From the NCBI GenBank assembly GCA_021772355.1, contig JAJFMB010000036.1:1-6115 (forward strand): 6,115 nt of DNA. Reading direction: 5' to 3'. The notes under the pieces are model-generated. The model made no database searches. It was not told where the DNA came from and worked only from the letters and a program-made list of their open reading frames with translations. The translations under genes and the position numbers were made by a program. Within the stretch, counting starts at the first letter, position 1. Every line of letters begins with the position of its first letter. The DNA comes from Chlamydiota bacterium (GTDB lineage Bacteria; Chlamydiota; Chlamydiia; Chlamydiales; JAJFMB01). Of the stretch, positions 1-6,115 are shown piece after piece.

Positions 1-72
1 GCTTTGTCGGATGGTGTTGTCAATTTCCGCAAAGGGAATAAAACTGTCGTTTCTGTAACATCCGGTTCTTGA
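1..72 (+). CDS. rpmA: 50S ribosomal protein L27, C-terminal fragment
   Basis: The window opens inside this gene. Frame 1 reads 23 residues to a TGA at 70-72, including DGVVNFRKGNKTVVSV, which matches the usual L27 C-terminal pattern (a short 'DG-V-F-+-+-V-V' strand followed by a few residues). L27 is a component of the large ribosomal subunit and sits near the peptidyl transferase centre. The identification rests on this short tail plus position: L21-L27-Obg is a widely conserved gene order, and obg follows here. The start and most of the protein lie outside the window. No clear terminator follows the stop, so co-transcription with obg is possible. Confidence 0.82.
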   Translation, partial: ALSDGVVNFRKGNKTVVSVTSGS

Positions 73-258
73 TTTTCTTACGCCCCCTTCCCAGACAGTG
101 ATTTCTGTTGAAATTCTATAGGGAAATGGCACGTATACGGAAAATTCAAGGCAGCCGAAGTTGACAGCCCATTGCTGGGTTATCAAGGTAGGCGAGTAAT
201 GTTGTTACCGATATGTGTGATTTAACTAAGAAGAATTGACAGAGATTAAAGTAAAAAT
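73..258 (+). other. rpmA-obg intergenic spacer
   Basis: This 186-bp spacer contains no credible gene; the longest ATG-started frame is about 12 codons. A small hairpin can be drawn at 166-181 (AGCCCA / TGGGTT with a 4-base loop and one G-T pair), but no T-run follows it, so it is not an intrinsic terminator. A perfect TTGACA lies at 161-166, but no acceptable -10 box sits 16-18 bases downstream. The obg start has only a weak purine-rich stretch (AGAG) upstream. The spacer may carry a promoter or leader for obg that I cannot pin down. Confidence 0.5.
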
Positions 259-1278
259 ATGTTTATCGATCGAGTAAAAGTACGCCTTGAGGCGGGTAAA
301 GGGGGTAACGGCGTTGTCGCTTGGCGACGTGAGAAGTATATCCCAAAAGGTGGTCCTTGCGGCGGAAACGGCGGCAAGGGTGGATCCGTCATAATCGTGG
401 CTGATGAACAAATCTATTCATTAGATTGGTATCGGCACAAACGCGTACTCAAAGCTGATAAAGGTAAAGATGGCGGAACGAATCTCCGTCAGGGAGGCAA
501 GGGAAAGGACTTAGAACTCAAAGTTCCTTGCGGGACCCTGATTAAAGATAAGGAAACCGGTGAAGTTCTTCATGACTTGACTGAATCCGGCCAACGCGTT
601 GTGCTATGTCAAGGGGGACGTGGAGGTATTGGAAACAATCACTTCAAAACGCCCACCCGTCAGGCTCCCAACTTTGCCACACCGGGTAAAGAGGGTGAAT
701 CCTCTGAAATTGAATTAGAATTAAAGCTTATCGCCGATGTCGGCCTAGTTGGCTATCCCAATGCGGGGAAATCGACACTTCTTTCTGCTCTTGCTGATGT
801 CAAAGTCAAAACAGGGGCGTATCCTTTCACAACACTGCATCCCAATCTGGGCTTCATTCAATACCAAGATTTTCATCGCGTTTATCTAGCAGATATCCCT
901 GGAATTATTGAAGGGGCGCACGATAACAAAGGACTGGGCTTAGAGTTCTTAAGACATATCGAACGCACACGCCTGCTTATTTTCGTGCTCGATGCTTCTG
1001 GTATTGATGGCCGCACACCTGCCGATGATTACCGTGTTCTTCGCGAAGAGCTGGCTAAGTACGATACAGAGCTTTTGCAAAAGCCCTACTTTGTCGTTCT
1101 GAACAAGACTGATGCTGAAGAGTCTAAAGATCACATTGAAGATTTCACACGTCACTTTCCAGAAGAGAACCCTTTTCAAACATGCGCTGAGCTAGGTGAA
1201 GGCGTACAGCCTATCCGTGATCAATTAAAGTCTTTTAGTTTAGATGACGAAAATTCTCAATCTGTTGTCGGATACTAG
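259..1278 (+). CDS. obg: Obg/CgtA family GTPase
   Basis: Ribosome-associated P-loop GTPase that binds the 50S subunit, acts late in large-subunit assembly and is linked to stress signalling; it is cytosolic. The protein has 339 residues. The N-terminal glycine-rich Obg fold spans about 1-158, with AGKGGNGVVAWRREKY at 12-27 and dense GG repeats at 31-42. The G domain follows: G1 GYPNAGKST at 165-173, switch I FTTLHPNLG at 190-198, G3 DIPGIIEGA at 212-220, G4 NKTD at 282-285 and a G5-like CAELGEGV at 309-316. The ATG at 259 is the standard family start (MFIDRVKV). The protein ends soon after the G domain and lacks the third C-terminal domain found in some longer Obg proteins. It follows rpmA, the conserved arrangement, and converges on the LOG-family gene with 10 bp between stops. 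The family call is secure. Confidence 0.97.
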   Translation: MFIDRVKVRLEAGKGGNGVVAWRREKYIPKGGPCGGNGGKGGSVIIVADEQIYSLDWYRHKRVLKADKGKDGGTNLRQGGKGKDLELKVPCGTLIKDKETGEVLHDLTESGQRVVLCQGGRGGIGNNHFKTPTRQAPNFATPGKEGESSEIELELKLIADVGLVGYPNAGKSTLLSALADVKVKTGAYPFTTLHPNLGFIQYQDFHRVYLADIPGIIEGAHDNKGLGLEFLRHIERTRLLIFVLDASGIDGRTPADDYRVLREELAKYDTELLQKPYFVVLNKTDAEESKDHIEDFTRHFPEENPFQTCAELGEGVQPIRDQLKSFSLDDENSQSVVGY

Positions 1279-1285
1279 AGTTGAG
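1256..1285. terminator. Possible weak bidirectional hairpin at convergent gene ends
   Basis: CTCAATCT at 1256-1263 can pair with AGA-G-TTGAG at 1277-1285, giving 8 bp with one bulged G and a 13-base loop. It spans the obg stop codon and lies at the junction of two convergent genes. On the + strand it is followed by TCTTTAT, and on the - strand by AATTTTCG, so each side has only a short T-rich tail. The stem is AU-rich and weak. It is the only candidate for ending both transcripts in the 10-bp gap, and the call is tentative. Confidence 0.3.
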
Positions 1286-1288
1286 TCT

Positions 1289-2308
1289 TTATAGGTCATT
1301 GATATGATCGATCAAAGTGCGTAGAAGACCAAAATCTCTTCTAGTATAGTGAAAAACCAAACGGGGGAGTTTGAGGTGTTCATCTTCACCCTTCAATGGC
1401 TCGCTCATCTTCATTTCTCCAGACATTAAAAGTGCTGCGAATTTCTTATTTAGTGAAGAGACTTGTGTGTCCGTAAGAGGATTGAGCAGTCTAATCACAA
1501 ACATGTCTCCCACATAACGACTTGAATGGTACCGTTTATAAAAATGTCGGATGTGGTCGGCAGCTTCTTGGGCTGATGTCGTGATCTTATAAAGATACTG
1601 ATCTTCCGGAGAGATCATCCCTTTAGCTAAGAGATGCTCATTGATGTAGTGCTCCCATCCTCTCCAGTAGGAGCCTCCTTTATGTTCGAGAAGAACAACA
1701 GGAATAATGTCTGCCTTGCCTGTTTGGATAAGTGTGAGAGCTTCGAAGAGTTCATCCATAGTACCCACTCCACCAGGAAGGGCGGCGACGGCGTCTGATT
1801 GACTCAAAAACATCAGTTTGCGGGTAAAAAAATAGCGGAAAAGAATGTGTTTTGGATCCTCCTCGATCACTTTATTGATGGGAATTTCAAAAGGGAGACG
1901 AATAGAGAGACCAAAGCTTCCTTTCCGTTTAGAGCCCTCCAGACCAGCTTTCATTATGCCGTTTGAGGCGCCTGTGATGCACATCCATTCATTTGCTGCC
2001 ATGATTTCACTTAGCTCTTTGGCAACGAGGTAATCGGGATGATCTTCTTGGGTACGGGCAGAGCCGAAAATGCTAATGCGCCGTGAGTGGGGATACTGGT
2101 TAAAGACATTAAACGCATAACGCATCTCTTTGAGAGCGCGGGTCAACAACTTGAGTTGTCCGGTATCATGCTCTTCTGTAAGAAGTCGTAGTCCCGTTTG
2201 CATGAATTGCCTGATTAAATTTCCTTCATATGAAGAGGGATCGCCTCCGCAATGGGCAATCAGTGCATCGATCTGTTTTACAGATTGGGGATCAAACGGA
2301 GTCTTCAT
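1289..2308 (-). CDS. LOG-family (TIGR00730-type) nucleotide nucleosidase-like protein
   Basis: Rossmann-fold protein of the LOG / 'lysine decarboxylase-like' family, 339 residues. Characterised members cleave the N-glycosidic bond of nucleoside 5'-monophosphates (cytokinin ribotides in LOG, purine/pyrimidine nucleotides in PpnN); they are not lysine decarboxylases. Visible motifs are ISIFGSAR at 78-85, a phosphate-binding-like TGASNGIMKAG at 112-122, the conserved Arg in FTRKLMF at 161-167, and the signature PGGVGTMDE at 178-186 with the conserved Glu. The central domain is about residues 75-255. It is preceded by a 75-residue N-terminal segment and followed by an extra C-terminal region (about 258-339) absent from the roughly 200-residue LOG proteins. 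The ATG directly abuts the upstream gene's TAG and has no good Shine-Dalgarno of its own, so translation probably depends on coupling. The exact substrate cannot be told from sequence. Confidence 0.88.
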   Translation of the reverse strand: MKTPFDPQSVKQIDALIAHCGGDPSSYEGNLIRQFMQTGLRLLTEEHDTGQLKLLTRALKEMRYAFNVFNQYPHSRRISIFGSARTQEDHPDYLVAKELSEIMAANEWMCITGASNGIMKAGLEGSKRKGSFGLSIRLPFEIPINKVIEEDPKHILFRYFFTRKLMFLSQSDAVAALPGGVGTMDELFEALTLIQTGKADIIPVVLLEHKGGSYWRGWEHYINEHLLAKGMISPEDQYLYKITTSAQEAADHIRHFYKRYHSSRYVGDMFVIRLLNPLTDTQVSSLNKKFAALLMSGEMKMSEPLKGEDEHLKLPRLVFHYTRRDFGLLRTLIDHINDL

Positions 2309-5134
2309 CTATGGCGTCATGCGGTCTTTTTTTTTTATCCTATCGATGACGGCATTTAATGTGAAGAGTTCCCCTGGGTTGATCGTATATTCTTTGGTCA
2401 GTTCCTCTAGGTTTGTAATACCCTTTCCATTCAATTCCTTCCAATTGTCTGCTAAGTTCTCTTGATGGAAATAGAAATCGAGGGCTGTTAAATAATGCAG
2501 TGCTTTTGCAAGTTTGATCATTTCCAAGGTGGTGAGGTTCTCTTCCTTGTAAAACAAACGTGTAATTTCCTGGAAACCTTCCACACGCAGTTTATGTTCT
2601 TCATCACATTTCTTTAATCGTTCTGCATGATCAGCTTCAAGTCTCGCTTGCTGTTGCTGTAGCGCATTATTTTCCGGATCAGATTCGGTAAATCGGAACA
2701 TAAGATCAGTACCATCATGGTCTGCGATAAATTCTTGTGATTGAAGTTGTGCAGCAGTAAATGCATCTGAATCCTCGCGATATTGTTTGTTAATACGTGC
2801 CACATCTTGATCATAAATATTTTGCAATTGGGCGGAATGCGCGCGAAACATAAGGATAATTTGAGGTGAGATGAGTTTTCGTAGTTCTTGAGAAATGTTA
2901 GCATCTGTCTGCGGAGGTAAGCGACTCTCTAATTCCTTCAGCAGATCGCGCATATGTGCAGAGGCAAAAGGGATGGCCGCTGAAAAGAGCTTCTCAAACT
3001 TTTTTTGCAATGTAACCTTGGCTCTTAATTTATCGTCTTCACCGGAATGTTCAGCCAAATCCTCAGAGGTAGGTGTCATGTGGCTTTTTAGTTTTCCTAC
3101 GAGGGAGTCTAGGGAGTCATTGGCTTTGGGTGTAATACCTAAATGAGCAAGCCCTGCATTAGTTGTTAAGCCGTATGCCGGGAAATCGGCGTAATTCTTA
3201 AGCCCTAAGTGAGGGAGGTTCTCTGCAGTAATTTTATAAATTATTTCATCCTCCGGCTCAGGGCTTTTAGAGCGTTCAACCTCATAGGACCTAGGATTAA
3301 AATAGTTGTCGCCTGCGAGGTCTTCGCACTGTTGTATTTGGTTTTTAAGAACAGTGGCACAATCATTAAGCACAGAAGTTTGGGCGTCTTTTTCTGTTGA
3401 AGGGGGAAGCTGACTGAGAACCCTTCTCATTCGACTTATTTTGTCTGAAACTTCCCGTTGTAGTGTTAGTAGTGCGGTGTGGCCAGTTGCGACGGGATTG
3501 TAGATTTCAGGTTTGACGGGAGAGTTATTTTCTTGGGAATATTTCTTCAGTGCTCTGAGGTGTCCCTGATACTCTTTGTAGCACTCTTTTATCTTTTTTT
3601 TGAGGCTGAGTATTACGATAGAAAGAGAGCGGCTGTATGTTTGCATGGCCTCTTGTGGTAGACATTGATAGTAATTCCCAAAAAGGTTGTCGGTTTTTTT
3701 GATAAACTCTTCCGAAAGTTGTTTAGGCACCACTGTGGCAATCGTCTGTATTTGTTCTTCAGATAAGTGTTCAATAATTTTGTAAAGTTTACCTCTTAAC
3801 TCACCATTTAAGAATGCCATGGCAATCACCAAAGAGGGAATAGCGTGAAGATCGTCTTTGTATCCCACTAAGAAATCTCTGGAGTCTTCATTATTCGCAG
3901 CCTGTACCACGTTTTCAATAATGGAAGTTATTGGAATGTTGGCAGGCTCACCACCTTCTCTAGGAACTGCAATTGTTGAGATAGAAGTAAGGTAATTGGC
4001 GAGAGGTAGGTTTTTAGAAAGAATAGATATGTAATTTCTTCGTCCTTCGGGATCTTTGGGAAAAACAAAACGGATAAAATCTGTGCGGGTAGTCGGGTCA
4101 AGATTTAAAAAGAAGGTTTGTGAGGGCTGCTCCGGTAGAGAGGGAAGAATGGTGCATGCTGCGGGAGATTCATACTTTGTGATGTCACGAATAAAATCAG
4201 CAAATTGAGTGGCAGGTAGTGCGCTAAGAAAATGAGCTGCTCCTCCGGGAAAGCAAGCGAGGTGCTCGAATAGAACCACTTTTTTGGGTTTTTCTTGACT
4301 TTGCTGAGAACCTCCAGGAAGTGCTTGAAGTAATATTCTAAAAAAATCAACACGAGTAGACCCGGCGACAAGTGCTTGCTGGGAGGGTGGCAGATCAGGA
4401 AACATTGTACGTATGTCGTTCCCTCTCAATTTCCATATGAGTTGCTGGCATACGGAAGGAATGCATGGATAGGGGAATTGGAGGTGAGATGCCGTTGACT
4501 CAATGAATATTTTTTGGACAGAGGGGAATTTCTGATGGATGGCGGTTGCGTACACATCAGCGTGCTGAAAAATCAAAAGCATATCTTTCGCTAATCCGGA
4601 AATATTGGCTGCAAAAGCGGAAACGTGCGCTTCAATAAACTGTTGTCGTTGTTCCGGGGTAAAGCTATCTAAAAGATGGGCGATGTACAGCTGTTTATTG
4701 TGTATGCTCCACTCTTGTTTGTGTACCTCGGTGAAGCATTGCGCAAATTTTTGGATACTACTATGTTGATAAGTGGAATAGGCTTGATTGATAGCCTTTC
4801 GTCTCGCACCTTCATTTTTGATATTATAAAAAACATAAAGGAATTTAAAGGGGTCTGTTCTTAAGTGTTGGCTCATGGCAATGGGGTAAATCCAACTCTC
4901 CGAGAGCGCTTCTAATACGACTGCTTTTTCGTCGAAGGTGCGCTCTTCTTTATTAGCAATGTCAAATAGCAGGTTTCCATAAGTTGCTAGGTTATTTCCT
5001 TGAGTCAAATAATAAGTTTCACATGCATTGCGGATTTGCGCTGGATCTTTACTGAACAGCGCATCAATGTCAAATGATTGAGGTGTTGGGGTTGCTGGTT
5101 GAAAGCCGGAAGAGCCAACTGGTGGTGCGCCCAT
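2309..5134 (-). CDS. Large unrecognised protein with helical repeats and a coiled-coil C-terminus
   Basis: I do not recognise this 941-residue protein. The ATG at 5134 was chosen because AAAGGA lies 6 bases upstream and a good promoter places transcription start near 5170; an in-frame TTG at 5176 would lie upstream of that. There is no signal peptide or convincing membrane helix. Residues 1-20 are rich in G, P, S, T and Q. Residues about 20-510 look all-helical, with loosely recurring segments of the kind L-(P/S/T/D)-x-x-(Q/T)-x-x-x-F-I (near 153, 244, 301, 340 and 452). Basic helices follow at about 505-530, then an acidic, proline-containing linker near 620-632 and a further helical region. 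A Q/E/K-rich stretch (about 824-866) likely forms a coiled coil. The short C-terminus is preceded by KKK encoded in an A-run. It is the first gene of an operon with the LOG-family gene. A structural, regulatory or secreted host-interaction role are all possible; none is shown. Confidence 0.85.
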   Translation of the reverse strand: MGAPPVGSSGFQPATPTPQSFDIDALFSKDPAQIRNACETYYLTQGNNLATYGNLLFDIANKEERTFDEKAVVLEALSESWIYPIAMSQHLRTDPFKFLYVFYNIKNEGARRKAINQAYSTYQHSSIQKFAQCFTEVHKQEWSIHNKQLYIAHLLDSFTPEQRQQFIEAHVSAFAANISGLAKDMLLIFQHADVYATAIHQKFPSVQKIFIESTASHLQFPYPCIPSVCQQLIWKLRGNDIRTMFPDLPPSQQALVAGSTRVDFFRILLQALPGGSQQSQEKPKKVVLFEHLACFPGGAAHFLSALPATQFADFIRDITKYESPAACTILPSLPEQPSQTFFLNLDPTTRTDFIRFVFPKDPEGRRNYISILSKNLPLANYLTSISTIAVPREGGEPANIPITSIIENVVQAANNEDSRDFLVGYKDDLHAIPSLVIAMAFLNGELRGKLYKIIEHLSEEQIQTIATVVPKQLSEEFIKKTDNLFGNYYQCLPQEAMQTYSRSLSIVILSLKKKIKECYKEYQGHLRALKKYSQENNSPVKPEIYNPVATGHTALLTLQREVSDKISRMRRVLSQLPPSTEKDAQTSVLNDCATVLKNQIQQCEDLAGDNYFNPRSYEVERSKSPEPEDEIIYKITAENLPHLGLKNYADFPAYGLTTNAGLAHLGITPKANDSLDSLVGKLKSHMTPTSEDLAEHSGEDDKLRAKVTLQKKFEKLFSAAIPFASAHMRDLLKELESRLPPQTDANISQELRKLISPQIILMFRAHSAQLQNIYDQDVARINKQYREDSDAFTAAQLQSQEFIADHDGTDLMFRFTESDPENNALQQQQARLEADHAERLKKCDEEHKLRVEGFQEITRLFYKEENLTTLEMIKLAKALHYLTALDFYFHQENLADNWKELNGKGITNLEELTKEYTINPGELFTLNAVIDRIKKKDRMTP

Positions 5135-5140
5135 GGAAGA

Positions 5141-5146
5141 TCCTTT
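5141..5146 (-). promoter_or_regulatory. Ribosome binding site deciding the start of the 941-residue protein
   Basis: Read on the minus strand, AAAGGA sits 6 bases before the ATG at 5134. This is the best Shine-Dalgarno in the window. It selects this ATG over the upstream in-frame TTG at 5176, which would add 14 residues. Confidence 0.8.
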
Positions 5147-5176
5147 TTTTAGGTAAAACCTTGAAAACAAGAGCAA

Positions 5177-5205
5177 AATATAGCAAATTGTCTTGATTCT
5201 GTAAA
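5177..5205 (-). promoter_or_regulatory. Vegetative sigma-70/sigma-66-type promoter for the leftward operon
   Basis: On the minus strand, TTTACA (5205-5200, 5 of 6 matches to TTGACA) and TATATT (5182-5177, 5 of 6 matches to TATAAT) are separated by exactly 17 bases. Transcription would start near 5170, giving a leader of about 36 bases before the ATG at 5134 and including its AAAGGA site. The fit of spacing, boxes and start codon makes this a strong prediction, although the region is AT-rich. Confidence 0.7.
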
Positions 5206-5227
5206 TTATGAAGAATCTTTAAAGAAT

Positions 5228-5256
5228 TTGCTTTTTTTACCAATTTGTGATATAAT
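5228..5256 (+). promoter_or_regulatory. Extended -10 promoter for gmhA
   Basis: A perfect TATAAT lies at 5251-5256 and is preceded by TGA, giving the extended -10 form TGnTATAAT. At 17-base spacing the -35 position holds TTGCTT (5228-5233), which keeps only the TTG; this is the usual trade-off for an extended -10 promoter. Transcription would start near 5263, leaving a leader of about 83 bases before the gmhA ATG. It diverges from the minus-strand promoter, with about 22 bases between the two -35 boxes. Confidence 0.65.
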
Positions 5257-5345
5257 TTTTTCAAATATGGTTAATAATAAATAGAAAAAGCAAGCTCCTA
5301 GTGCGAAGAATTCAACTCTTAATATGATAACAAAAGCGCGTAGTG

Positions 5346-5939
5346 ATGAAAAAAGCGATAGTGGAAGCCGTAACGGACTGTGTAAATGCTTTAGAACAGC
5401 TTAAAACCCCCCAGAACGTGGCCTTTATTGAAAAGATGGCCTTAATGATGGCAGAGGGTTTTGCCTGTGGGAATAAGATAATTGTTGCCGGCAATGGGGG
5501 AAGCTTATGTGATGCAGCTCATTTTGCTGAGGAACTCACCGGATATTTCCGTTCCGAAAGGATGGCTCTTCCGGCAATAGCCCTTGCAGATCCCGGTCAT
5601 TTGACCTGTACTGCAAATGACAAGGGTTTTGAGTGGGTCTTTGCAAGGGGGGTGGAAGCGTATGGAAAGCCGAAGGATTTATTTGTCGGACTGACGACGA
5701 GCGGTAACTCGCCTAACTTGATTAGGGCTTTTGAAACAGCTAAAGAGCGGGGACTTAAAACAATTGCTTTTCTAGGTAAAGGCGGCGGCAAGTTAAAAGG
5801 GGTTGCTGATTTGGAGTTGATCATAGAGAATTTTACAACCTCGGACAGGATCCAGGAAGCTCATATGGCAGCTATTCATATCGTCATTGAGATGATGGAG
5901 GCTGAAATGATGGCCAAAACAACGATAGGATTAAACTAA
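5346..5939 (+). CDS. gmhA: Sedoheptulose 7-phosphate isomerase (phosphoheptose isomerase)
   Basis: Cytosolic SIS-domain enzyme that converts sedoheptulose 7-phosphate to D-glycero-manno-heptose 7-phosphate, the first step towards ADP-heptose for the LPS inner core. The protein has 197 residues, the normal family length (E. coli about 192). Motifs follow the family closely: AGNGGSLCDAAHFAEELTG at 48-66 with His59 and Glu63, TSGNSPN at 118-124 for phosphate binding, and RIQEAHMAAIHIVIE at 168-182 with Gln170 and His178. These four residues match the E. coli catalytic/zinc ligands in identity and spacing. An in-frame TAA at 5328-5330 limits the start to GTG 5343 or ATG 5346; ATG is preferred. 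No clear Shine-Dalgarno precedes it. It is followed after 4 bases by the lpxK-like gene. Heptose synthesis argues against a Chlamydiaceae source. Confidence 0.95.
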   Translation: MKKAIVEAVTDCVNALEQLKTPQNVAFIEKMALMMAEGFACGNKIIVAGNGGSLCDAAHFAEELTGYFRSERMALPAIALADPGHLTCTANDKGFEWVFARGVEAYGKPKDLFVGLTTSGNSPNLIRAFETAKERGLKTIAFLGKGGGKLKGVADLELIIENFTTSDRIQEAHMAAIHIVIEMMEAEMMAKTTIGLN

Positions 5940-5943
5940 AGAG

Positions 5944-6115
5944 ATGTTCAGAAAACTGGAAGTCAATTATGCAGCATGGATTCGGAAAGAGCCTGAGGGT
6001 TTCTTTGCGGGTATCGCTAAGCTGTGGCTTCGTTTTATTAGTTGGCATTTCAAAATGGTCGTATCGGCGCGTAATTGGCTCTTTGATTACGGATGGCTTA
6101 AGCAATATGCACCTC
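5944..6115 (+). CDS. lpxK: Probable tetraacyldisaccharide 4'-kinase, N-terminal fragment
   Basis: This ORF starts 4 bases after the gmhA stop and runs off the window after 57 codons. It begins MFRKLEVNYAAWIRK and continues through a hydrophobic/amphipathic stretch (about 19-42) to ARNWLFDYGWLKQYAP at 42-57. That last segment resembles the LpxK N-terminus, where a membrane-associated helix is followed by 'R-x-x-L-Y/F-D-x-G-W/L-L-K-S/Q-Y' and then, beyond this window, PVPVI-VGN and the P-loop. LpxK phosphorylates the 4' position of the lipid A disaccharide at the inner face of the inner membrane. The P-loop is not visible, so the call rests on this short similarity and on the LPS-related neighbour. 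The ATG at 5944 has at best a weak AGGA at 5926-5929. Translational coupling to gmhA is likely. Confidence 0.68.
   Translation, partial: MFRKLEVNYAAWIRKEPEGFFAGIAKLWLRFISWHFKMVVSARNWLFDYGWLKQYAP

Noticed and set aside
161..189. Perfect TTGACA upstream of obg as a promoter -35 box
   Set aside because: At 16-18 base spacing the candidate -10 sequences (TCAAGG, CAAGGT and similar) do not resemble TATAAT, and part of the spacer forms a small hairpin instead.
1305..1314. Palindrome TGATCGATCA near the 3' end of the LOG-family gene
   Set aside because: A 10-bp palindrome inside coding sequence is expected by chance and has no associated promoter, repeat copy or terminator features.
2130..2465. 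111-codon plus-strand frame across the LOG/orphan gene junction
   Set aside because: It lies antisense to two well-supported genes, has no ribosome-binding site or family-like motif, and reads as low-complexity antisense of coding DNA.
4105..4371. 88-codon minus-strand frame inside the large orphan gene
   Set aside because: It is an alternative frame wholly inside the 941-residue ORF and has no initiation signal; the composition is that of a frame shadow.
5135..5176. TTG start at 5176 adding 14 residues to the orphan protein
   Set aside because: It would lie upstream of the predicted transcription start near 5170 and has no ribosome-binding site, whereas ATG 5134 has AAAGGA at 6-base spacing.
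5324..5404. 26-codon ORF (MITKARSDEK...) overlapping the gmhA start in another frame, a possible leader peptide
   Set aside because: It has no ribosome-binding site at a useful distance and no amino acid bias suggesting attenuation, and most of it is simply the gmhA coding sequence read in another frame.
5884..6105. 73-codon minus-strand frame over the gmhA end and the lpxK-like start
   Set aside because: It is antisense to two plus-strand genes that are better supported by family similarity and tight operon spacing.

Overview
The window looks like a piece of a chlamydial chromosome, most likely from an environmental (Parachlamydia/Waddlia/Simkania-type) lineage rather than Chlamydiaceae. 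The basis is threefold. A ribosomal protein L27 tail is followed by an Obg GTPase whose N-terminus closely resembles chlamydial Obg as I remember it. The spacing and weak ribosome-binding sites fit that phylum. A GmhA-type heptose isomerase is present, whereas classical Chlamydiaceae have heptose-free LPS. No database search was possible, so the assignment is an inference.

Layout from left to right. Positions 1-72 hold the last codons of rpmA (L27). After a 186-bp spacer comes obg (259-1278, +). It meets a leftward two-gene operon tail to tail with only 10 bp between the stop codons. That operon, read right to left, is a 941-residue protein I do not recognise (5134-2309) and a LOG-family nucleotide nucleosidase-like protein (2308-1289). 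The stop of the first and the start of the second form TAGATG with no intervening base, and both ORFs are in the same frame. The region 5135-5345 is a divergent promoter region with a good vegetative promoter on each strand. To the right, gmhA (5346-5939, +) is followed four bases later by the 5' end of a gene that looks like lpxK (5944 to the window end).

Functionally there are three blocks. The first is ribosome and ribosome assembly (rpmA, obg). The second is an unknown-function operon whose large protein is cytosolic-looking, with an S/P/T/Q-rich N-terminus, loosely repeated helical segments and a coiled-coil C-terminal region. The third is a lipopolysaccharide block, with GmhA for the heptose precursor of the inner core and LpxK for the 4'-kinase step of lipid A. 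The most interesting item is the large orphan protein and its tight same-frame coupling to the LOG-family enzyme. I see no RNA genes, insertion sequences, CRISPR arrays or other mobile elements.
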